From Candidatus Scatomonas pullistercoris (GTDB lineage Bacteria > Bacillota > Clostridia > Lachnospirales > Lachnospiraceae): DNA of 64,000 bases. The position numbers were made by a program, and so were the translations under genes. The notes below the pieces were generated by a model. It did no database searches, was not told the origin of the DNA, and worked only from the letters and a program-made list of their open reading frames with translations. Numbering within the stretch: position 1 is the stretch's first letter; each line of letters opens with the position of its first letter. Positions 35,709-44,596 of this stretch are shown here, piece after piece. The stretch is taken from NCBI GenBank assembly GCA_018713515.1, contig DVOO01000015.1:62001-126000 (forward strand). The letters run 5' to 3'.

Positions 35709-37664
35709 ATGAAGGAACAGATGGATTTTAAATACCTGCAGCGTCTGGCGGAGCTGTACCCCACCATAGCCAAGGCGTCCACGGAGATTATCAATCTCCA
35801 GTCCATTCTGAATCTGCCCAAGGGCACGGAGCATTTTATTACGGATATCCACGGGGAGTACGAGGCCTTTTCCCATGTGCTGAAGAACGGGTCCGGCTCC
35901 GTAAAGAAGAAGATCGATGATGTGTTTGGCCGTACTTTGAGCGCAGCGGATAAGGATGCCCTGGCCACGCTGATCTATTATCCAAAGGAGAAGATGGATC
36001 TGATCGCCAGGAAAGAAAAAAATATGGATGACTGGTACCGGATCACCCTGTACCGTCTCATCGAGATCTGCAAGACGGTGGCCTCGAAATATACCCGCTC
36101 CAAGGTGCGCAAGGCGCTGCCCAAGGACTTTGCCTATGTGATCGAGGAACTGATCACGGAAAAGCCGGAGGTGCTGGACAAGGAAGCCTACTACAATTCC
36201 ATTGTGGACACCATTATATCTGTGGGCCGGGCAGAGGTGTTTATTATCGCTTTAAGTGAGCTGATCCAGCGTCTGGTCATTGATCATCTCCACATCCTGG
36301 GGGATATTTATGACCGGGGCCCCGGCCCGGACCGGATTATGGATAAGCTGATGAATTACCATTCTCTGGATATCCAGTGGGGGAACCACGATGTGGTCTG
36401 GATGGGAGCGGCCGCCGGACAGACCGCCTGTATTGCCACCGTGCTGAGAAACTGCGCCCGGTACGGCAACCTGGATATTCTGGAGGACCGCTACGGCATC
36501 AATATGCTTCCTCTGGCTACTCTGGCTCTGCATGTGTACGGGGAGGATCCATGTCTTCTCTTTAAGATCAAGGGCTCCGGAAGCCATTTCAACAAGTCGG
36601 AGGATGAGCTGAACCGGAAAATGCATAAGGCCATTACCATCATCCAGTTCAAGCTGGAGGGTCAGCTGATTGCCAGAAGAAAGAGCTTCGGCATGGAAGG
36701 GCGCCGGCTTCTGGATAAGATCGACTATGAAAAGGGAACCATCCGGCTGGAGGGAAAAGAGTACAGGCTGCTGGACACAAATTTCCCCACCATTGACCCG
36801 AAAAACCCCTACAGGCTCACCGAGGAGGAGAAAGGGGTGGTGGAGCGGCTGCAGGCCGCCTTCCTCCAGTGCGACAAGCTGCAGCAGCATATGCTGCTGC
36901 TCCTGAACAAGGGGAGCCTGTACAAGGTATTTAACAATAACCTTCTGTACCATGGCTGCGTGCCCATGGATGAAAACGGAAAATTCCTGAAAATCAATAT
37001 TTACGGAAGAAATTATTCGGGAAAACAGCTGTACGATGTGCTGGAGACGTATGTCCGCAAAGCCTTTTTTGCCGTGGATGACGCGGAGAAGGAGAAGGGG
37101 AAGGATATCCTCTGGTATATCTGGAGCAGTCCCAATTCCCCCCTGTTCGGTAAGGAAAAGATGGCCACCTTTGAGCGGTATTTTCTGGAAGAGCCGGAAA
37201 CCCATAAAGAGAAGAAGAATCCGTATTATGCGCTCCTGAATGATGAGAAGATCATGGACCGGATCCTGGCGGAGTTCGGGCTGGGGCCGGACGCCCACAT
37301 TGTCAACGGCCATGTGCCGGTGCTGCAGAGTTCCGGGGAAAGCCCCGTAAAATGCGGCGGCAAGGTGCTGGTCATTGACGGAGGATTTTCCAAAGCCTAT
37401 CAGGCCAAGACGGGAATTGCCGGCTATACGCTGATCTACAATTCCTACGGCATGATGCTGGTAGCCCACAAGCCCTTTACCTCCACCGAGGAGGCGATTG
37501 TCAATGAGACGGATATCCACTCGGAGCGGATCATGGTGGAGATGGCGCCTCACCGGATGCATGTGGGGGATACGGATAACGGAAAGGCCTTAAAGGAGAG
37601 AATCGGCGAGCTGCAGGAGCTGCTGAACGCCTACCGGAGCGGCCGGATTATCGAAAGAACATAG
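35709..37664 (+). CDS. fbp: Fructose-1,6-bisphosphatase, class III
   Basis: Gluconeogenic phosphatase of the Firmicutes-specific class III family. 651 residues, the expected length. Metallophosphatase motifs include FITDIHGEYEAF, LGDIYDRGPGPDRIMD and WGNHDVVWMGAA; the C-terminal part has NGHVPV and VIDGGFSKAYQ. It starts 24 bp after polC with AAAGGAGC upstream and ends the run. Functionally it pairs with PEP carboxykinase at 54205. Confidence 0.96.
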   Translation: MKEQMDFKYLQRLAELYPTIAKASTEIINLQSILNLPKGTEHFITDIHGEYEAFSHVLKNGSGSVKKKIDDVFGRTLSAADKDALATLIYYPKEKMDLIARKEKNMDDWYRITLYRLIEICKTVASKYTRSKVRKALPKDFAYVIEELITEKPEVLDKEAYYNSIVDTIISVGRAEVFIIALSELIQRLVIDHLHILGDIYDRGPGPDRIMDKLMNYHSLDIQWGNHDVVWMGAAAGQTACIATVLRNCARYGNLDILEDRYGINMLPLATLALHVYGEDPCLLFKIKGSGSHFNKSEDELNRKMHKAITIIQFKLEGQLIARRKSFGMEGRRLLDKIDYEKGTIRLEGKEYRLLDTNFPTIDPKNPYRLTEEEKGVVERLQAAFLQCDKLQQHMLLLLNKGSLYKVFNNNLLYHGCVPMDENGKFLKINIYGRNYSGKQLYDVLETYVRKAFFAVDDAEKEKGKDILWYIWSSPNSPLFGKEKMATFERYFLEEPETHKEKKNPYYALLNDEKIMDRILAEFGLGPDAHIVNGHVPVLQSSGESPVKCGGKVLVIDGGFSKAYQAKTGIAGYTLIYNSYGMMLVAHKPFTSTEEAIVNETDIHSERIMVEMAPHRMHVGDTDNGKALKERIGELQELLNAYRSGRIIERT

Positions 37665-37694
37665 AGAGGCAGTACTGGAACAGACAGTTCAAAA

Positions 37695-37734
37695 CGGGGG
37701 AAGAGGTGACTTGCATGAGTCGCCTCTTCCCCCG
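37695..37734. terminator. Strong hairpin between convergent fbp and the CobD-like gene
   Basis: CGGGGGAAGAGGTGACT pairs with AGTCGCCTCTTCCCCCG (one G-T pair) around TGCATG, a 17-bp stem. The T-run is poor on the plus strand and is GTTTTG on the minus strand. Confidence 0.65.
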
Positions 37735-37778
37735 AAATGTATCTGCGGAAAAGAAACCTGCGCCCCAACCGGAAAGAA

Positions 37779-38873
37779 TCAGAGCAGTTCGCCCAGGGCT
37801 TTCAGAAGAAGATCATTCTGTTCCGGCTTCATGATACAGAAACGGAAGTAATGGTTATCCAGGAAGGGGAAGGTGGAACAGTTGCGGATCATCAGCTTCC
37901 GGCGGATACAGTGGTCGAAAAGCTGATCCGCATCCACCTCCGGCTTCAGGATCCGGACCAGGATGAAGTTGGCGGCGGGAGCGTACGCCTTTACCGAATC
38001 CCAGGCCCGGAGTGTTTCATATATCCGGGTCCGCTCGGAAAGGATCAGCTTCCGGGTGGCCTCCATGTATTTCTGATCCTGGAACATGAGGCGGCCGGCG
38101 ATCTCCGCCAGGGAGCTGATGGACCAGGGATTCTGCCGCGTGCTGATGGTGCGGATCAGATCCTGATTGCCGGTCACCGCATAGCCCAGACGGAGGCCCG
38201 GGGCGGCAAAAAACTTGGAAGTGCCCCGGAGGATGATCAGATTTGTATAATAATTGGTCAGAGAGACGGAGGACATCTTTTCCACCTTCTCCGTAAATTC
38301 CACATACGTTTCATCCACCATGACGAAAATCCCGTACTGGAGACAGGCATCCAGGATCTGGCGCATCTCCCCGGAAGAAATAGCCGTGGAGGTGGGATTG
38401 TTGGGGTTGCAGAGCACCACCAGATCCAGGCTGTCGTTCAGATGGCCGCAGAAGTCCCGGACATCCATCTGAAAATCCTGCTCCTCCCGCAGGGGGTAAT
38501 AAAGGGTGGAACCGCCCTCCAGAGTAATCTCCCGCTCATATTCCGAATAGGTGGGCCCCAGAATCAGGGCTTTTTTTGGCCTGTAGGTCTGGATAAACAG
38601 GGAGATCAGCTCTGTGGAGCCGTTCCCCACAATAATATTCTCCGGCTGGCTTCCGGCGTAATCCGCAATGCACTGACGCAGTTCCCGGTATTCCCGGTCG
38701 GGATACGTGGTGATGGCGTCCAGGTGCTCCGAGAGGGAGCTGCGGAGCCTGCTGGAGATGCCCAGGGGGTTCACATTGGCGGAAAAGCTGATAATTTCCT
38801 CTTTCTTTATATGATAGATTTCTTCGATCTTTTCCAGATCGCTTCCGTGAAAATGATCTTTGTGTTTTAGCAT
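37779..38873 (-). CDS. PLP-dependent aminotransferase, threonine-phosphate decarboxylase/histidinol-phosphate aminotransferase type
   Basis: 364 residues, fold type I. HFHGSDLEKIEEIYHI resembles the CobD N-terminus, GNGSTELISL and NPNNPTS bind the cofactor, VDETYVEF contains the Asp, and GTSKFFAAPGLRLGY contains the PLP lysine. CobD makes the aminopropanol linker of cobalamin; histidinol-phosphate aminotransferase acts in His synthesis. The CobD-like start favours the former, but no other cobalamin gene lies beside it, so the assignment is open. Minus-strand AGAGGA lies just before the ATG. Confidence 0.8.
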   Translation of the reverse strand: MLKHKDHFHGSDLEKIEEIYHIKKEEIISFSANVNPLGISSRLRSSLSEHLDAITTYPDREYRELRQCIADYAGSQPENIIVGNGSTELISLFIQTYRPKKALILGPTYSEYEREITLEGGSTLYYPLREEQDFQMDVRDFCGHLNDSLDLVVLCNPNNPTSTAISSGEMRQILDACLQYGIFVMVDETYVEFTEKVEKMSSVSLTNYYTNLIILRGTSKFFAAPGLRLGYAVTGNQDLIRTISTRQNPWSISSLAEIAGRLMFQDQKYMEATRKLILSERTRIYETLRAWDSVKAYAPAANFILVRILKPEVDADQLFDHCIRRKLMIRNCSTFPFLDNHYFRFCIMKPEQNDLLLKALGELL

Positions 38874-38893
38874 GGCTGTCCTCTTTTTCTGAA

Positions 38894-38926
38894 GGCGGGG
38901 CCCGGCAAAAAGCCGGTTGCCCCGCC
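38894..38926. repeat. GC-rich inverted repeat between divergent genes
   Basis: GGCGGGGC-CCGGC pairs with GCCGG-TT-GCCCCGCC around an AAAAA loop. It is in the leader of the minus-strand aminotransferase and contains the -35 of the plus-strand promoter at 38917. Confidence 0.75.
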
Positions 38927-38945
38927 GTTCTTTGTAGTGTATACT
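38917..38945 (+). promoter_or_regulatory. Promoter of the DUF5717 cassette
   Basis: TTGCCC at 38917-38922, 17-bp spacer, TATACT at 38940-38945. A second -10, TATAGT at 38948-38953 with TGA, follows. Confidence 0.6.
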
Positions 38946-38977
38946 GATATAGTAAAGCCGGTCAGGCTTTAAGTCAA

Positions 38978-41900
38978 GTGATAAAAGGTCAGGTGGAGAC
39001 TTTGAAGAGAAAGATAGAGGAACTGGAACAGGGAAGCTTCTCCCGGCGGACGCCGGAACTGAAGGTGTCTCCGGAGAGCCTGGAGCTGCGGATTCCGGAG
39101 GGAAAACAGTACCGGGGCGTGGTCACTGTGGGAGCGGACGACGGAAGCAGGGTAAAGGGAATGGTGGTCTCTTCGGATCACCGGATTCTGATCGCGAATG
39201 AGAAATTTTCAGGGAATACCTGCGACCTGGTATTTGGCATTGATACAGGCGGTTTAAAATCCGGCGATATCACGGAAGGCCGGATCACGATCTTAAGCAG
39301 CCTGGGAGAAAAGACGCTGCATCTGCGGGCGGTGATCGGGGAGGAAGCAGACAGAGCGGCCAGGAAAGAGATTACAGCTCTGGATGATTTTACAAAATTA
39401 TGCATGAAGGATCTGCGGGAGGGGTTCCGTCTCTTTACCGGCGGACAGTTTTTTCATATACTGAACGGAAAGAACAGGCCCTTCCGGGCGCTGTACTGGG
39501 GAATGTCCCACAATCCGGTGACATACCAGCATATGGAAGAGTTTCTGATTGCGGCCGGCAAGAAGAGCCCGGTTATGCTGACGCTGGACAAGAAGCAGAA
39601 AGCAGTCTATACCCTGGATGTTTCACAGAAGGATACGCTGTATATTTATAAGAATACCTGGGGATATATCCGCATGGAAATTGAGGTTTCCGGGGATTTC
39701 CTGCAGGTGGAAAAGAAAGTGGTTACATCGGAGGATTTTATCGGAAGGCTGTACGGGCTGGAATACATTGTGGACCGGAGCCGTCTGGGAGCGGGAACAA
39801 GGTACGGCAGAATCCGGATCCGGACCGTTTACCAGGTACTGGATTTTGAGATCGAAGCCTCTGCGGAGGAAGGACTTTTGTCCCTGTCCGATTCGGTGCG
39901 GAAGCGCAAGATCCTGGGGCTTATGCGGAGGTATCTGGATCTCCAGATGAAAAAGCTGGATTACCGCACCTGGTATGAGCAGACCAGCCAGACGGTGCAG
40001 GAACTGAAGGAAGGGGGCGAGAGCGGGCCTCTCCGTCTTTTTGAGGCATTTCTGGCCTACAATCAGGATGAAAATGCCCGGGCCATGGAGCTTCTCTGGC
40101 CGGTCAAGGAGGGGGAGCTGGTCCTGGAATCCGCCCAGGAGCAGGCTGCTTACCTGTACCTGGCGAAACAGGTGGAACTGCTGCCCGAGGAACGGAGGGA
40201 CATCGCGCCGCTGCTGCGGAGCCTTCACCAGCAGGCGCCGGAGGACTTTCTGATCCTCTATCTCCTGTTCCAGGAGGAGAATGTGTGTGAGACAACGCCC
40301 TCCCGGGCCATGTATATGATGGAAGAAATTTACGGGCGGGGCTGCGCCAGCCCCTTCCTGTATCTGACTGCATGGAAGATGCTGGAATCCCAGGAGACGC
40401 TTCTGCGGAGACTGTCGCCGTTTATGATTCAGGTGCTGCGTTTTGCCCTGAAGAAAGGGCTTCTGACCCAGGAGATCCTGGAGCGGACGGCGTATCTGAG
40501 CAGTCACCTGAAGGAGTTTTCCGCGTCTGTGTACAGACTCCTGGCCGGAGGCTACGAACAGTTCCGCAGCCGGGAAGTCCTGGAGGCTGTCTGCGGCCTG
40601 CTGATGAAAGGAGATCCGGTAAAAAAAGAATATTTCCGCTGGTATGCCCTGGCGGTGGAGCAGGATCTGCGGATTACGCGGCTGTATGAGTACTATATGG
40701 AAACCATTCCCGCGGACAGCAGTATGGAGCTGCCCAGGCCGGTGCGCATGTATTTTCTTTATAATAACACCCTGGGGGAGCGGAAGAAGGCATTCCTTTA
40801 CGCCAGCATTATCCGGCACAGGGAACAGGATGAGGCTTCTTATCTGAGCTATTATAAGCAGATGGCAGATTTTGCCCTGGTATCCCTGACCAAGGGGCGG
40901 ATAGATGAGAATTTCGCGGTTTTATACAGGGAGTTTCTTCTGAAGCCGGAACAGAAAGATCAGGCGGAGGATCTCTGCCGGATTCTTTTCAAGAGAAAGC
41001 TGGTCTGCAGCGACCGGAAGATCCGCAGCGTGATCGTGTGCCACAGCGCTCTGGGGGAGGAGCGCAGCTACCCCTGCCAGGAAGGGACTGCTTATGTGGA
41101 TATTTACAGCGAGGATGCCTGTGTTATTTTTGAGGACGGAAAGAGGCGCCGTTTTGCCGCGACTGTGGAATATACCATGGAGCGGCTGATTCATGAAAAG
41201 GAGGCAGCTCTGCGGTGCATGGATCTGCAGGTGGCCCATACGGGCCTGGAACTGTACTGCTGCAAAGAAAAGAGCTGGCAGATGGAAGTGAATTCCAGGA
41301 CCCTTCCCTGCTACCGCCTGGCCGCTGAGAATCCGGATTTTACCGAAGAGTACAGGCGTCAGATCCGTGCCAGGCTTCTGGAATACTACTACAGGCACCG
41401 GAGCGAGCGGTTTATGACAGATTATCTCCGGGAAATGGATTTCCGTGCGTACGCATCGGTGGACCGGGTGAGCATGATTGTGATTCTGATCGACCGGGCC
41501 ATGTACGAGGAGGCTTTCGGACTGGCCGCCGAGTTCGGCTACGAGGGTATCCCGGAACAGAAGCTCCTGAGACTGGCCAGCCGCATGATCCTGCGGAAGG
41601 AGCGGGAGGAGGACGAAGAGCTGCTCTGTCTGGCAGCCTATGTGGCGGAGCTGGGAAAATACGATGAGATTATTCTGTCTTATCTGCGGGATTACTATCT
41701 TGGCAGCATACAGTCCATGTGCTGGCTCTGGAAGAGAGTCAAGGGTTTTCAGCTGGAGAGCTACGTGCTGGATGAGAGGATTCTGCTGCTGTCCATTTTT
41801 GTGCACAGCTTTCCAGCAGATGAGGCGGCAGTACTGGGCAGCTATATTGCCCAGCACGGGAGGGAATCGGTGATCCTGTCTTACCTGGCCTGTACTGCGG

Positions 41901-42544
41901 CGTCCTATTTCCTTCAGGGAAGAAAGACATCGGGAGAAATCTTCCGGTACATAGAGAAGATCTGTGAATGGGGCTGGAAGCTGGATGAAGTCTGCAGGCT
42001 GGCTCTGCTGAAATGGTATTCCGGCCGGGAGGAGCTGACGGAGGCGCAGGAAAAGCGGGCCAGAGCGCTGCTGAAGGAATTTAACGAGAAGGGACTTCGC
42101 TTTGCCTTTTACAGCAGGCTTCCGGCTGCGCTGACCCAGGCCTGCCAGATTGAGGACAAGATTTTTGTGGAAGAATATTTCCCGGCTGCCGACCGGGTTG
42201 TGATCCATTACCAGCTGACCGCGGAGGGGCAGGAGCCCTCCGGGTGGAGCGAGGAGCCCATGAAAAATATGTATCAGGGAATCTTCGTCAAGGAATTCCT
42301 GCTGTTTTACGGAGAAACGCTCACCTTTTATTTCAGTGTTCAGGAGGACGGCAAGAGCAGGGATACGGAAAAACTGCAGCTCTCCCTGGCGGATATGGAT
42401 ACTGCGGGAATCACCAGATATAAGCTCCTGAACCAGATTCTGGCGGCCAGAAAGCTTCTGAACCGGGAAGTGATGGAGCAGGCGGTGGAGAAATATCTGT
42501 GGCAGGACGCCTACACGGCCGCCCTTTTCACCCTGAAGAAGTAG
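38978..42544 (+). CDS. DUF5717-family giant protein, function unknown
   Basis: Up to 1188 residues, no signal peptide or clear transmembrane helix, so cytosolic. The N-terminal part (about 20-310) is beta-rich (KVSPESLELRIPEGKQYRG, GEKTLHLRAVI), resembling stacked immunoglobulin-like domains. The middle and C-terminal parts are alpha-helical with TPR-like spacing of Leu/Ala/Tyr (LRLFEAFLAYNQDENARAMELLW). A beta-rich tail follows (about 1050-1130). I associate it with DUF5717 of Lachnospiraceae from memory. The start is uncertain: GTG 38978, GTG 38993 or TTG 39002 are possible. Two partner genes follow closely, with gaps of 12 and 2 bp. Confidence 0.75.
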   Translation: MIKGQVETLKRKIEELEQGSFSRRTPELKVSPESLELRIPEGKQYRGVVTVGADDGSRVKGMVVSSDHRILIANEKFSGNTCDLVFGIDTGGLKSGDITEGRITILSSLGEKTLHLRAVIGEEADRAARKEITALDDFTKLCMKDLREGFRLFTGGQFFHILNGKNRPFRALYWGMSHNPVTYQHMEEFLIAAGKKSPVMLTLDKKQKAVYTLDVSQKDTLYIYKNTWGYIRMEIEVSGDFLQVEKKVVTSEDFIGRLYGLEYIVDRSRLGAGTRYGRIRIRTVYQVLDFEIEASAEEGLLSLSDSVRKRKILGLMRRYLDLQMKKLDYRTWYEQTSQTVQELKEGGESGPLRLFEAFLAYNQDENARAMELLWPVKEGELVLESAQEQAAYLYLAKQVELLPEERRDIAPLLRSLHQQAPEDFLILYLLFQEENVCETTPSRAMYMMEEIYGRGCASPFLYLTAWKMLESQETLLRRLSPFMIQVLRFALKKGLLTQEILERTAYLSSHLKEFSASVYRLLAGGYEQFRSREVLEAVCGLLMKGDPVKKEYFRWYALAVEQDLRITRLYEYYMETIPADSSMELPRPVRMYFLYNNTLGERKKAFLYASIIRHREQDEASYLSYYKQMADFALVSLTKGRIDENFAVLYREFLLKPEQKDQAEDLCRILFKRKLVCSDRKIRSVIVCHSALGEERSYPCQEGTAYVDIYSEDACVIFEDGKRRRFAATVEYTMERLIHEKEAALRCMDLQVAHTGLELYCCKEKSWQMEVNSRTLPCYRLAAENPDFTEEYRRQIRARLLEYYYRHRSERFMTDYLREMDFRAYASVDRVSMIVILIDRAMYEEAFGLAAEFGYEGIPEQKLLRLASRMILRKEREEDEELLCLAAYVAELGKYDEIILSYLRDYYLGSIQSMCWLWKRVKGFQLESYVLDERILLLSIFVHSFPADEAAVLGSYIAQHGRESVILSYLACTAASYFLQGRKTSGEIFRYIEKICEWGWKLDEVCRLALLKWYSGREELTEAQEKRARALLKEFNEKGLRFAFYSRLPAALTQACQIEDKIFVEEYFPAADRVVIHYQLTAEGQEPSGWSEEPMKNMYQGIFVKEFLLFYGETLTFYFSVQEDGKSRDTEKLQLSLADMDTAGITRYKLLNQILAARKLLNREVMEQAVEKYLWQDAYTAALFTLKK

Positions 42545-42556
42545 GAGTAACGGAAG

Positions 42557-43801
42557 ATGGAAACAAAGAATTTGATCGTGGGCATTGATCTGAACAGAAA
42601 AGAATCTCAGGTCTGCTATTATGAGAGGGGAAGCCAGGACGCGGTCTCGGCTCCGGTAAAAGTGGGAAGTACAAAAGTCACATTTCCAACGGTGCTGTGC
42701 CGGATCCCGGACACGGGAGAATGGTATTACGGCCTGGAGGCAGAGTATTTTGCGGAGCAGAAGAACGGGATACTGATTGACAGACTTTATGATTTCTGCG
42801 CTGACGGGAATTCTTTTTCCGCGGAGGGGGAAGAATTTACAGGAGGGGAGCTGCTGGCCGTATTTCTTCGTCAGGCGCTGACCATGCTGGGCGTTTCCGA
42901 TATCGAGAAGCAGGTGGCGGGGATCATGCTGACCGTTCCCTATCTTTCCAAGCCCTTTGTCCAGGCGATCCGGGAGGCTTACCGTCTTCTGGGGATCCAA
43001 AGGAGCAGGGGCTATCTGCAGGATTATCAGGAAAGTTTTTATTTTCATACCCTGTATCAGAAGCCGGAGCTGTGGACCAGGAAGGTGGGACTGTTCCAGT
43101 TTACCCGGGAAGATGTGACGTTTTTCTGCCTGGAGCTGAACCAGAGGACGAAGCCGGTGACGGCTTCCGTGACGGAGGGGGGAACCATCCGCCTGGCCCC
43201 GGGGGCCGAGGAGAGGGATGCCGGGTTCCGGGCCTTTATCCAGGAATCACTGAAGGACGATCTGTATTCCAGTATTTTTCTGGTGGGCGAGGGCTTTGAG
43301 CGGAGCTGGGCGGTCCGCTCCCTGGCGCTTCTGTGCCGGGGCCAGCGGCGTGTGTTCATCGGCGACAATCTCTTCGCCCGGGGCGCCTGCTTTGCGGCCA
43401 GGGAGAAGGTGGAGGAGAAGAACCTGAAAGGCTATCTCTATGTGGGGGCAGATCTGATCCGCTGCAATGTGGGCATGGAGATGAAGATCAATGGCTGCCC
43501 CGCCTATTATCCCCTGGTGACCGCCGGCGTCAACTGGTATGAGGCGGAGAAGGAATGCGAGCTGATCCTGGACGGCATGGACGAGCTGATCTTTGTGGTC
43601 AGCAAGATGGATGACGGGAAGCGTTCCCGGTACAGCATGGCCCTTCCGGGACTGCCCCGGCGCCCGGCCCGCGCCACACGCCTGAAGCTTCACCTGGAAT
43701 ACGAATCGCCAAGACGGTGCCGCATCCGGGTGGAAGATCTGGGATTTGGGGAACTGTTCCCGTCCAGCGGAAAAATCTGGCAGGAGACGATGGAGGAATG
43801 A
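42557..43801 (+). CDS. DUF5716-family protein, actin/Hsp70-like ATPase fold (predicted)
   Basis: 414 residues, cytosolic. The N-terminus LIVGIDLNRKESQVCYYE resembles the phosphate-1 loop of the Hsp70/actin superfamily (IGIDLGTTNS). GIMLTVPYLSKPFVQAIREAY resembles the connecting segment of DnaK (VITVPAYF...), and FLVGEGFERSW recalls the adenosine motif. The Hsp70 substrate-binding domain is absent. It sits between the giant DUF5717 protein and a TPR protein, so the three probably form one complex. Fold is inferred from short motifs only. Confidence 0.7.
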   Translation: METKNLIVGIDLNRKESQVCYYERGSQDAVSAPVKVGSTKVTFPTVLCRIPDTGEWYYGLEAEYFAEQKNGILIDRLYDFCADGNSFSAEGEEFTGGELLAVFLRQALTMLGVSDIEKQVAGIMLTVPYLSKPFVQAIREAYRLLGIQRSRGYLQDYQESFYFHTLYQKPELWTRKVGLFQFTREDVTFFCLELNQRTKPVTASVTEGGTIRLAPGAEERDAGFRAFIQESLKDDLYSSIFLVGEGFERSWAVRSLALLCRGQRRVFIGDNLFARGACFAAREKVEEKNLKGYLYVGADLIRCNVGMEMKINGCPAYYPLVTAGVNWYEAEKECELILDGMDELIFVVSKMDDGKRSRYSMALPGLPRRPARATRLKLHLEYESPRRCRIRVEDLGFGELFPSSGKIWQETMEE

Positions 43802-43803
43802 GT

Positions 43804-44574
43804 ATGGGATGTTATATTTTGTGTCAGGTAAAGAGGGCCGAAAATCCCTACTATATTGAAGCCGTGGGAGTCAATATTTATTCCATTGAGGAGCTGTGCT
43901 ATTATTTCTGTACGGATTATCCGCTTCTTGACCGGAGCATTTTGAATGAGACGCTGGCAGAATGGCTGTACGGGGAGCTGCATCTTCGCCAGCTGGCCAG
44001 AAAGCTGTCGGCGGTCCTGGAGCAGGAGTTCCGGATCAGTGAATTTGTGCTGCCGGTGCTACGGGAGATTTTTTATCTGAATCAGCAGGAAATGAAGAAG
44101 CTGGAGGAGGAGCTGCAGAAGCTTGAGGAAGAACCGGAGCCGCTGCGGATCAAGCGCAAGGGGGATTCGCTGATGGCCCACGAGAAATACACGAAGGCCA
44201 TTGAGACGTACAGGGAAGCCCTGCGCCTGGAAAAGAAGGGAAAGCTGGGCGTTCAGTTCGCGGGGAATCTGTACAACAATCTGGGCTGTGCCTATTCCAG
44301 GCTTTTTCAGATGGATGAGGCATGCAGCTGTTTTCAGAAAGCCTATGAGATGCTGCATACGCGAGATACCCTGAAGAGCTGTCTGTTTGCCGTATATCTG
44401 CGGGACGGTCAGGAGGCTTATGAGCAGATGGCGGGACAGATGAAGGTGGATCCCGGCACCCGCCAGGAGATGGACCGGCAGATCGGGGAGATCGTCCCGG
44501 AAAAGAGGCCTGCAGATCTGGATCAGGCTCTTGCCTGCTGGACCAGAGCGTATCACAGGAACACCGGGCTGTAA
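43804..44574 (+). CDS. TPR-repeat protein of the DUF5717/DUF5716 cassette
   Basis: 256 residues. N-terminal about 90 residues (GCYILCQVKRAENPYYIEAVGVNIYSIEEL region) form a small domain of unknown family, followed by a charged coiled coil (QQEMKKLEEELQKLEEE) and two or three TPR units (GDSLMAHEKYTKAIETYREAL; LYNNLGCAYSRLFQMDEACSCF). TPRs mediate protein contacts, fitting an adaptor role for the upstream ATPase-like protein. GGAGG at 43792-43796 favours the ATG at 43804; an ATG at 43798 overlaps the previous stop. Confidence 0.75.
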   Translation: MGCYILCQVKRAENPYYIEAVGVNIYSIEELCYYFCTDYPLLDRSILNETLAEWLYGELHLRQLARKLSAVLEQEFRISEFVLPVLREIFYLNQQEMKKLEEELQKLEEEPEPLRIKRKGDSLMAHEKYTKAIETYREALRLEKKGKLGVQFAGNLYNNLGCAYSRLFQMDEACSCFQKAYEMLHTRDTLKSCLFAVYLRDGQEAYEQMAGQMKVDPGTRQEMDRQIGEIVPEKRPADLDQALACWTRAYHRNTGL

Positions 44575-44596
44575 AATTTTTTGAGGAGGTGTCTTT

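Noticed and set aside
37737-38870. Plus-strand frame of 377 codons opposite the aminotransferase
   Set aside because: The minus-strand frame encodes a clear PLP enzyme with a ribosome binding site; the plus-strand frame is antisense.
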